Assembly: GCA_003561495.1 (NCBI GenBank)
Contig: PWWM01000190.1
Span: 1-6,064 of the forward strand
Reading direction: 5' to 3'
DNA from: Gammaproteobacteria bacterium
GTDB taxonomy: Bacteria > Pseudomonadota > Gammaproteobacteria > Xanthomonadales > Wenzhouxiangellaceae
DNA: 6,064 nt
The first letter of the stretch is position 1. Each line of letters begins with the position of its first letter. This document shows, one piece after another, positions 1-5,257 of the stretch. Made by a program: the position numbers and the translations under genes. Below the pieces are notes generated by a model. It did no database searches. It had not been told where the DNA came from and saw nothing but the letters and a program-made list of their open reading frames with translations.

Positions 1-2
1 CC

Positions 3-104
3 ACCCAGGCCTATGTTGCCCTGGCACGAAAACTGATCCGGATCGCGTACGCCCTGATGAAAAATCGTGAGCAGTTCGATCAAAATCAGCTCAGAATCGC
101 TTGA
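3..104 (+). mobile_element. C-terminal end of an IS110-like transposase, cut by the window edge
   Basis: An open frame enters from the left edge and ends at TGA 102-104, showing 33 residues. They include ALARKLIRIAYALMK, which resembles the C-terminal tail of IS110-family (DEDD/Tnp_IS110) transposases, where an Ala-Arg-Lys-Leu helix is followed by a short polar tail. The catalytic DEDD domain and the Ser-containing Transposase_20 domain would lie outside the window, so the family call rests on this tail alone and it is not possible to say whether the element is intact. It is the only plus-strand gene seen, and it converges on the kinase gene at 213-1253. IS110-group elements usually lack clear terminal inverted repeats; I see none here and cannot place the exact right end, which should lie shortly after 104. 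Confidence 0.6.
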
Positions 105-124
105 CTATCAACATAGAATCTTCA

Positions 125-211
125 CCCCTTCGCCCCTTGGCCCCTTGGCCCATTAGCCCTTTCGCCCTTCCTTGCTCCTTGCTCCTTGCGCCTTGAGCCT
201 TTCGCCTGCTC
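125..211. repeat. Degenerate octamer/heptamer direct-repeat array
   Basis: On the plus strand five 8-mers run from 125 to 164 (ccccttcg, ccccttgg, ccccttgg, cccattag, ccctttcg). After a five-base joint (165-169), six 7-mers run from 170 to 211 (ccttgct, ccttgct, ccttgcg, ccttgag, cctttcg, cctgctc). The array fills the gap between the transposase stop and the kinase stop codon at 213-215. Read on the minus strand, the units have an AAGG core. Apparent reading frames through the array are translations of the repeat and not genes. Its function is unknown; replication slippage or a role as an insertion target are possible. Confidence 0.85.
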
Positions 212-212
212 T

Positions 213-1253
213 TCAAACCGGAACCACCATCTCCGCCGAAAAAACCCCATCCCGACGCTCGGTGCGAAGCCGCGCGCCTTCCTCGTAAGCCAGCTCCAGC
301 CGCTGGCGAATATTTTCCAGCGCCATACGATTGCCCGCCGCCGGCCTGGCATCCTCGTCCGGCACAGGGTTCTCGATGTGCACGCGCAAGCGATTTTTCC
401 GATGGCGATCGATGCGGATGGTGAGCACACCACCATCGGGCAGGCGCGAGATTCCATGAATCACGGCATTCTCGACCAGAGGCTGAATCAGCAAAGCCGG
501 CAGTTGATGATCCATGGGCAACTCCTCGTCCAGCTCCCATGTCACCTGCAAACGTTCACCCAGCCGCAAGGATTCAATCCGCAGATACCCTCGCACCAAC
601 TCCAGCTCTTCCTCCAGCGTGTGACGCGGATGATCACGCAAACCGGTCCGGAGCAACTCCGACAAATCCACCGTGGCCTGCTCGGCCTGCTCGGGTTGGG
701 TGGGGATCAGGCTGGAGATGGTATTGAGGGCATTGAACAGGAAGTGGGGGCGGATGCGGGTTTGCAGGGATTCCAGCCGGGCACCGGACTCAGCCTCAAT
801 CTGCTCCTGCCAGCGATGCACCAGTGCCCAGTGGCGAAAGATCACCAGACTGGCGACCAGACTGATCAACAGATTTCGCCCCATGAACAGTGCAGGATCG
901 GCTGCAGCCAGGGCACTGAGCTCAAGCAGCCAGACAGGTCCTATGATAATAATCAATGAACAGACCAGCGTAATGACCTGAACAGCAAGAAACCCGATAA
1001 GGCTTCCCACACCTTGAGGTAGCCGGCTCAGAACGTCGCGCAACAGACACAGCAATGCCGCCGAAATCAGCGAGACCCAGATAATGAAAAAAGCGGCACG
1101 AAAAAAATCCGGGAAAAACTGATCCCTGTGCGCCAGACCCGAAGCGGCAATGATCAACGCCAATCCGGCGCTGAGCAAAATCAGAACAAGCAGACTACTC
1201 CCGCTGCACAACAAGGGCACCGGCGGGATCGGCTTGTCCCTCGCCAGAGCCAT
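213..1253 (-). CDS. algZ: LytS/AlgZ-family membrane sensor histidine kinase
   Basis: The 346-residue protein has four hydrophobic segments in its first ~142 residues (about 19-40, 54-74, 84-112 and 127-141). A linker leads to a His_kinase (PF06580) domain with the phosphoacceptor motif RIRPHFLFN (His about 170) and to a GHKL ATPase domain with the N-box LVENAVIHG (Glu/Asn about 261-262) and a G-box-like GNRMALENIRQRL near 307-319. Both the phosphorylation and ATP-binding elements appear intact. It should autophosphorylate at the inner membrane and pass phosphate to a LytTR-type response regulator such as AlgR. ATG 1251-1253 was chosen over the adjacent TTG 1254-1256. No good Shine-Dalgarno is visible, and the gene starts 15 bases after the pilX stop, so translational coupling is possible. 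AlgZ(FimS)/AlgR controls minor pilin genes in Pseudomonas, which fits this location. No response regulator follows within the window. The family call is firm; the symbol rests on context and similarity. Confidence 0.85.
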   Translation of the reverse strand: MALARDKPIPPVPLLCSGSSLLVLILLSAGLALIIAASGLAHRDQFFPDFFRAAFFIIWVSLISAALLCLLRDVLSRLPQGVGSLIGFLAVQVITLVCSLIIIIGPVWLLELSALAAADPALFMGRNLLISLVASLVIFRHWALVHRWQEQIEAESGARLESLQTRIRPHFLFNALNTISSLIPTQPEQAEQATVDLSELLRTGLRDHPRHTLEEELELVRGYLRIESLRLGERLQVTWELDEELPMDHQLPALLIQPLVENAVIHGISRLPDGGVLTIRIDRHRKNRLRVHIENPVPDEDARPAAGNRMALENIRQRLELAYEEGARLRTERRDGVFSAEMVVPV

Positions 1254-1268
1254 CAAATCGAGTGAAGA

Positions 1269-2822
1269 TCAGTTGTCCACCCAGCGTTGGCGATCAATAT
1301 ACTCACGCCAGCTTGCCAGCACACTCCGTGGCTGACCTTCGGCGCCACATCGAGGAATATTAAAGCGTACGTTTTCGTTTCCATCAAAATCAGGGTCATC
1401 CATGGGGTCCTCACCTGTGGCCATGAACTCCTCGATCAGATTCTTATGGACAAAATAGGTGCCATCTTCAACCATTGCTTCGAGATCATCGAGGCACTGG
1501 TTGATACCAATCCAACGATTTTGCAAGTCCTCACAGTCGTCAGAAGTAATCGCCGCATTACCCATACCGTTAATGTTAAACACCGAAGACAAGACGAAAT
1601 CGACGTCGTTTGGGTCCCAGGCAACTCGGGAACTGTTGGGATTGACCCTGTCAACCAGATTATGAAGCTGCAGAAAACCGACATTCCCGGCGTTACCGAA
1701 CCCATCGACGTTGAGATGTCCACCAAGAATCACCAGGTCACCCCGGTAAGTAGCATTACCGCTGAACAGCATTCTGCCCTCGATAAAATAAATGCCTCTG
1801 GCTACTTCATTGCCACCCACATCAAGATCCCCGGTGATGTAATGCAATCCGCCAGACTGTGACGCACTGTTTCCGACATGCAATGTCCCTTGACAACTCA
1901 CAAATGGATTGGGCTGGAACTGTGAACAATCAATGCCTGGAGGTGGGTCATCGCAATCCATGCCGGGCGGAGAGGTATCCAGTTCAAGATCTTCCCAATA
2001 ATTCCAGGCACGGATGCCGATCTTGATGGCATTGGTCGCCCTGGCCAAATCTTCCGGATCATTCCATGGGTATGGCAAAGGGGACGAATGAACACCTGGT
2101 GGATTGGGTTGATAATTACCCAGAAGCGAACTGTTCCCCTTGCCGATCAGCTGCTCTCTCATCTCCGCGGCCGAGGCCGGATCCGAGGTGCGCAATGGAC
2201 AGCCTCCCGGGCCACCATCGACGATACCCTGCTTGGACTCACCCATGTCAATGCCGTCAAGGTCCAGCGCCCCCATATTGAGCAGACAATCCGCTTCACC
2301 ACGGCGGTCAACACGCACTTCCACCTCGCGTCGAGCCAAAACCTCGTCACCACGTCGAACTTCACCTATATTCAGCACCAGCAATTGCAGCGGCACATCC
2401 AGAAAAATGTCCCATTCAGGCGGCGCATTTTCCGGCTCGAAGCACCCCAGCCGTTGCACAAAGCCCACGCTCAAACCATCGGGTAACCCGGGAATGTTGA
2501 TGGTCGTGAAATCACTGGACACATCGTCATAGCTGTCCCACCACTCGCCCCCACCCCGTGTGCAGATACGTGGATCACCGGAGGAATCAGTGCCCCAGTT
2601 ATCAGGATCGGCAAAATCGACGGATTGGGCCACGCCTGCCGATGCCGCTTCAAATGCCCAGGTTTGCAGATTGACATTGCCAGCCATGCGTTCCTGCATC
2701 AAGACACCGCTCATGGAAGCCACACCGAGAATGGTCATGATGACCAGCAACAACAGGGCCACTGCCAGAGCTACACCCCGCGACTTTTGAAATTGCACGA
2801 AGTCAGTCGGTGAAATTTTCAT
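1269..2822 (-). CDS. pilX: PilX-type minor pilin with a very large C-terminal extension
   Basis: The 517-residue protein begins with a short basic leader ending in KSRG (cleavage expected after Gly16), then a ~22-residue hydrophobic helix and the PilX_N (PF14341) signature LMQERMAGN at 41-49 followed by AFEAASAG. As in GspK, the residue at +5 of the mature protein is not Glu (it is Val). Usual PilX proteins have roughly 170-200 residues; this one continues for about 300 more. The extension has a Pro/Cys-rich stretch (about 285-310), a Gly/Asn-rich repetitive beta-like region (about 313-385) and a DPDFDG acidic loop at 476-481. There are ten cysteines, an even number compatible with periplasmic disulphides. 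ATG 2820-2822 was chosen because GGAGGT lies six bases upstream; the longer TTG-start reading would add ten residues without this site. It follows pilW by 35 bases. The product should join the minor pilin complex at the pilus tip; what the extension does is unknown. Confidence 0.85.
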   Translation of the reverse strand: MKISPTDFVQFQKSRGVALAVALLLLVIMTILGVASMSGVLMQERMAGNVNLQTWAFEAASAGVAQSVDFADPDNWGTDSSGDPRICTRGGGEWWDSYDDVSSDFTTINIPGLPDGLSVGFVQRLGCFEPENAPPEWDIFLDVPLQLLVLNIGEVRRGDEVLARREVEVRVDRRGEADCLLNMGALDLDGIDMGESKQGIVDGGPGGCPLRTSDPASAAEMREQLIGKGNSSLLGNYQPNPPGVHSSPLPYPWNDPEDLARATNAIKIGIRAWNYWEDLELDTSPPGMDCDDPPPGIDCSQFQPNPFVSCQGTLHVGNSASQSGGLHYITGDLDVGGNEVARGIYFIEGRMLFSGNATYRGDLVILGGHLNVDGFGNAGNVGFLQLHNLVDRVNPNSSRVAWDPNDVDFVLSSVFNINGMGNAAITSDDCEDLQNRWIGINQCLDDLEAMVEDGTYFVHKNLIEEFMATGEDPMDDPDFDGNENVRFNIPRCGAEGQPRSVLASWREYIDRQRWVDN

Positions 2823-2827
2823 AGCAG

Positions 2828-2833
2828 ACCTCC
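2828..2833 (-). promoter_or_regulatory. Shine-Dalgarno that sets the pilX start
   Basis: The minus strand reads GGAGGT here, with five to six bases before ATG 2820-2822. This supports starting pilX at MKISPTDF and not at the upstream TTG at 2850-2852. Confidence 0.75.
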
Positions 2834-2857
2834 AATACCAATAACGGGTCAATACGA

Positions 2858-3559
2858 TTAGCGTCCATAGACCCTGTCCACAATTACATTTCGAAATGCC
2901 GCAATCAGATCGACGCTTTGCACTGGGTCACCAGCGAAAGCCATACGGATCTCCACGCCGGTGCAGGCAGAATCAAGGTCATCTTCGTGATAGAAGTCGC
3001 AAACTGTCGCGGAGGGAGTGCCGGGCGGAAAAATAAACTCGAACTGGATGCTGTCAAGGCCCGATGCGAGTGTCACCGGGTCGATGGTTGTAACCTCACC
3101 TTCATCATCGATCTCCGTGCCCCTGCAAACCAGATCACCATTGTCAGCGACGAAATAACGGTTCTCGATTACTTTCAGAGCATCCGCTTCGAACACTCGA
3201 CCACAGGCGCCCCGGCCGGCGTAGCGAACAATCAATGCGGTCCGGTCGTTATTGCCATATTCGGCAAAACTCCGGCCAATGGTCTGGTCCTGTTCGAACG
3301 TAAGCGCCAGCAGATCTCGAAAGCCGGCATTTCGAACATCGCGAATCAGGAAATCACTGGCAAAGCGGATATTCTCCTGCTGCCGAGACAGTCGCTCGGC
3401 CTCCAGCGAAGCGGCCCGTCCCGACGAGTAAGTCAGCATGAGCCCACCGATCAGGACCAGGCTAAGCACCAACGCAACCATCAGCTCGATCAGGGTAAAA
3501 CCCCGGATTGAGTTCTGGGAGCCTGTGCTGGCAATTCTTTCAAACATTGGCCGCATCAT
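2858..3559 (-). CDS. pilW: PilW-type minor pilin
   Basis: The 233-residue protein has a class III prepilin leader: SIRG (Gly20) followed by FTLIE, with Glu at +5 and a hydrophobic helix to about residue 45. The segment RQQENIRFASDFLIRDVRNAGF (about 59-80) is typical of PilW-family proteins. Four cysteines (119, 145, 187, 199) could make two disulphides. PilD should cleave and N-methylate it at the inner membrane, and PilW then joins PilV, PilX, FimU and PilE in the pilus-priming complex. ATG 3557-3559 was chosen because GGGTG lies six bases upstream. GTG 3566-3568 would add three residues but has no useful ribosome site, and a second ATG lies directly after the first. The gene starts 12 bases after the pilV stop. 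Confidence 0.88.
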   Translation of the reverse strand: MMRPMFERIASTGSQNSIRGFTLIELMVALVLSLVLIGGLMLTYSSGRAASLEAERLSRQQENIRFASDFLIRDVRNAGFRDLLALTFEQDQTIGRSFAEYGNNDRTALIVRYAGRGACGRVFEADALKVIENRYFVADNGDLVCRGTEIDDEGEVTTIDPVTLASGLDSIQFEFIFPPGTPSATVCDFYHEDDLDSACTGVEIRMAFAGDPVQSVDLIAAFRNVIVDRVYGR

Positions 3560-3571
3560 CACATTCACCCA

Positions 3572-4108
3572 TCAATCATCGTCAGGCGGGAAATAGCAGG
3601 CTACCCGGGCGTTATAGCTAAACTCTTCGGTCAAATCCTCTCCAAAGCGATTATCCGCCCAGCGCAGAATGACGGATACATCTGTGTACTGGCCAGTTAC
3701 CACGTTGACATCAACATCATTGATCTGAAGATTGGGGATGACGACTCGATTGGCATCCGTTCCTGACCACCGGTTGAGCAATGCCGTAATGACATCATCA
3801 ACCTGTCCCGAGGTCACACATGAATCTTCATTCTCCGCAGCGACAATCCACAGGCGTTCTTCAAGATCCAAAGCCGCCGTGGAGGCAATGGACGAGTAAT
3901 ATGATGAGTGCGCGTAACGCATCGAGCTCAGATGCAGGATGGCTACACCGGCGAGCCCGATGGACAGAACAAGCAAGGCAACCATGACCTCGATCAAGGT
4001 CAAGCCGGATTGCGACACGCGACTGCCATTCATGGACCTGGATCGACCGTTGAAGATCCTGCCGGTGAGCTTGCCGAGCACTTCCTGAAAAGACCCGTTA
4101 GTCGTCAT
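3572..4108 (-). CDS. pilV: PilV-type minor pilin
   Basis: The 178-residue product contains the prepilin motif SQSG (Gly35) followed by LTLIE and a VMVALLVLSIGLAG helix, the hallmark of PilV-like proteins (PF07963 N-methylation site). LDLEERLW near 81-88 matches the usual start of the soluble helix. Two cysteines (97, 171) may pair. ATG 4106-4108 was chosen because AGGTGGAG lies six bases upstream; this start overlaps fimT by 11 bases, favouring translational coupling. It gives a long 35-residue leader. The internal ATG 4031-4033 would give a more ordinary 10-residue leader (MNGSRVSQSG) but only a weak AGG upstream. The reading frame stays open further upstream to 4390, but that part overlaps fimT in another frame and lacks pilin features. 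The protein ends in an Asp triplet, like FimT. Confidence 0.85.
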   Translation of the reverse strand: MTTNGSFQEVLGKLTGRIFNGRSRSMNGSRVSQSGLTLIEVMVALLVLSIGLAGVAILHLSSMRYAHSSYYSSIASTAALDLEERLWIVAAENEDSCVTSGQVDDVITALLNRWSGTDANRVVIPNLQINDVDVNVVTGQYTDVSVILRWADNRFGEDLTEEFSYNARVACYFPPDDD

Positions 4109-4640
4109 CAGTTTCTCCACCTGCACATGGCATTTCTTCTGAAACCACCTGACCGGCAGGCAGGACTCGAACCATGCGGGCATGACGGTCGCTGCGACAA
4201 TCACGATGAACCAGTTCGATGGCCATTCCAGTCGGATTGCCATCTCCATCGACCGAATAGCCTCGATTGTCAAAGCGAATGATTGCGCTGGCGGCACGCA
4301 TCCGTACTCGCTGATGCGCGGAACAGCGTATGGCGCCAACGGGGCACCCTTCGGCCGTTTCGTCGTCTCCCGGAGGACGCACATAGCCACCCCACGACGG
4401 CACAGTCAGATCAATGTCCAATTCGACATTGACCGTCTGTGTCCCGACAGGGTTGCGACGGATGGCCTCGTTGCGAGCCAGATGAACCAAAGCGATCAAC
4501 TCATTATTCTGAGCTGCAACATCATTGCGCTTGAAAACCTCCTGCATGGAAGGAATGGCCAGCGTGAGCAACACCACCATGACCGCAATGGTGACCATGA
4601 TTTCTAGAAGAGTAAAGCCACCGATACTGGCACGATTCAT
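4098..4640 (-). CDS. fimU: FimT/FimU (GspH-type) minor pilin
   Basis: The 180-residue protein has an eight-residue leader ending in Gly7-Gly8, then FTLLE with Glu at +5, and a hydrophobic helix to about residue 30. NNELIALVHLARNEAIRRN (45-63) is the standard GspH/FimT (PF12019) helix. Four cysteines (99, 106, 148, 172) are present. The C-terminal region reads RVLPAGQVV where DNA-binding FimT proteins of naturally competent bacteria carry a GRxR motif; that motif is absent, so FimU, the pilus-complex paralogue, is the better name. ATG 4638-4640 has a strong GGGGAGG six bases upstream; GTG 4656-4658 is a poorer choice. It begins two bases after the pilE stop, and its ribosome site lies inside pilE. 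The tail is very acidic (ETDDD). Confidence 0.85.
   Translation of the reverse strand: MNRASIGGFTLLEIMVTIAVMVVLLTLAIPSMQEVFKRNDVAAQNNELIALVHLARNEAIRRNPVGTQTVNVELDIDLTVPSWGGYVRPPGDDETAEGCPVGAIRCSAHQRVRMRAASAIIRFDNRGYSVDGDGNPTGMAIELVHRDCRSDRHARMVRVLPAGQVVSEEMPCAGGETDDD
4115..4122 (-). promoter_or_regulatory. Shine-Dalgarno that favours the upstream pilV start
   Basis: The minus strand reads AGGTGGAG, six bases before ATG 4106-4108 and inside the 3' end of fimT. It is the main reason for preferring this start, with its long leader, over the ATG at 4031-4033. Confidence 0.6.
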
Positions 4641-4642
4641 GG

Positions 4643-5035
4643 TCAACCTCCCCAACACCGGTCGCCGGATCCACCAGAATCTCCGCGATTGCCGCGATGA
4701 TCCAGGGTGAACGGGCTGCAGGCATCACCGGACTGGGCGCCAACTCCGGTGGCTCGCAGAGTGTAGGTTGTTGCCGTTGGCTGGCCTTCGGCGAAAGTAA
4801 TGGTGTAGTACTCGTCAGGTGAATCGATCGGGGTGGACAGGCAATTTTCGTAGGTGTTATTGCGCGTGAAACAGCGCTCGAGCTGCTGGGCTGCGTCAAG
4901 AAGTGCCGACTGAGCATCAGCACGCCGGGTTTTCTCAACCTGACTGTAGTAGGACGGAATGGCAATCGCCACAATGATTGCAAGAATCGCAATAACGATC
5001 ATCAGCTCGATTAGTGTAAACCCTTGATTTTTCAT
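4643..5035 (-). CDS. pilE: PilE-type type IV pilin
   Basis: The 130-residue protein has the shortest leader in the cluster, MKNQG, then FTLIE with Glu at +5 and a long hydrophobic helix through IAIPSYYSQ. The following RADAQSALLDAAQQLERCF resembles the PilE family (type IV pilin PilE, PF16732), as does the C-terminal loop from GDAC (Cys106) to RCWGG (Cys127), which forms the usual disulphide-bounded D-region; Cys55 and Cys65 may form a second pair. PilE couples the minor pilin complex to the major pilin in Pseudomonas. With only 130 residues and first position behind a sigma-54-like promoter, a role as a structural pilin cannot be ruled out. The start ATG 5033-5035 has AGGTGAG nine bases upstream. 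It is the first gene of the pilE-fimU-pilV-pilW-pilX series. Confidence 0.88.
   Translation of the reverse strand: MKNQGFTLIELMIVIAILAIIVAIAIPSYYSQVEKTRRADAQSALLDAAQQLERCFTRNNTYENCLSTPIDSPDEYYTITFAEGQPTATTYTLRATGVGAQSGDACSPFTLDHRGNRGDSGGSGDRCWGG
4647..4653 (-). promoter_or_regulatory. Strong Shine-Dalgarno of fimU
   Basis: The minus strand reads GGGGAGG, six bases before ATG 4638-4640. It lies within the last codons of pilE and decides the fimU start against the upstream GTG. Confidence 0.75.
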
Positions 5036-5065
5036 TTGCTTGCGCTCACCTTTTCGGTTGCCTCA

Positions 5066-5105
5066 AATCCGATTATGACGGATTGACCACCGGAACGCCA
5101 TCCGG
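5066..5105 (-). promoter_or_regulatory. Two adjacent inverted repeats in the pilE leader
   Basis: AATCCG/CGGATT (5066-5071 with 5079-5084) has a seven-base loop, and CCGGA/TCCGG (5090-5094 with 5101-5105) a six-base loop. Both fall in the presumed 5' untranslated region, 30 to 70 bases before the pilE start. They could form tandem RNA hairpins or be operator sites. The loop of the first contains CATAAT, a possible -10 element, but no good -35 is found 17 bases further upstream. Confidence 0.4.
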
Positions 5106-5153
5106 CCGATTCAGCACGGGCAATGACTCAGGCTAAAGACTGCCCACAAGGCG

Positions 5154-5169
5154 AGCAAAATTCAAGCCA
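5154..5169 (-). promoter_or_regulatory. Sigma-54 (RpoN) -24/-12 promoter for the minor pilin operon
   Basis: The minus strand reads TGGCTTGAATTTTGCT. It fits the RpoN consensus TGGCACG-N4-TTGCW at all but two of the fixed positions, with the invariant GG and GC ten bases apart. Transcription would start near 5143, leaving a leader of roughly 108 bases before pilE. A CTGTC pentamer on the minus strand (5227-5223) lies about 55 bases upstream of the -24 GG, around -80, and resembles the half-sites bound by PilR at Pseudomonas pilA. RpoN promoters need an activator, so a PilR-type regulator encoded elsewhere is the likely partner. Confidence 0.65.
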
Positions 5170-5198
5170 ATGGGGACTAACGGCGGGGAATAGCCGAT

Positions 5199-5221
5199 GA
5201 GCGGGCCAGGGCAGCCCGCTC
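5199..5221 (-). terminator. Perfect 8-bp hairpin downstream of rpmE2, possible terminator
   Basis: GAGCGGGC (5199-5206) and GCCCGCTC (5214-5221) form a perfect inverted repeat with a seven-base loop, about 36 bases past the rpmE2 stop. It is very GC-rich but has no T-run after it on the minus strand, so intrinsic termination would be imperfect. Its position, about 30 to 55 bases upstream of the -24 element, also allows a regulatory role for the pilE promoter. A second, weaker GC-rich inverted repeat occurs at 5240-5253. Confidence 0.45.
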
Positions 5222-5257
5222 GGACAGGGAAAGATGCGTGGCCCGCTGGGGCCGGGC

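Noticed and set aside
105..116. CTAT/ATAG inverted repeat just after the transposase stop
   Set aside because: A four-base stem is expected by chance and cannot be taken as an IS end.
91..540. Minus-strand frames translating the repeat array as a Lys/Gly/Arg-rich tail
   Set aside because: They overlap the kinase C-terminus in other frames, and the tail is only the 7-mer/8-mer repeat read as codons.
186..959. Long plus-strand open frame (257 codons) opposite the kinase gene
   Set aside because: It is antisense to a gene with intact histidine-kinase motifs, its start runs through the repeat array, and its Gln/His-rich translation resembles no protein family.
1287..1862. Plus-strand open frame of 191 codons opposite pilX
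   Set aside because: Antisense shadow of pilX; no domain, no convincing ribosome site.
2918..3511. Plus-strand open frame of 197 codons opposite pilW
   Set aside because: Antisense shadow of a clear PilW protein; no recognisable domain.
4109..4390. N-terminal extension of the pilV frame
   Set aside because: It overlaps fimU in another frame and would place the prepilin cleavage site about 130 residues from the N-terminus, which is incompatible with a pilin leader.
4522..4992. Alternative minus-strand frame inside pilE/fimU
   Set aside because: Shadow frame: it overlaps two proteins with clear prepilin motifs and shows no family features.
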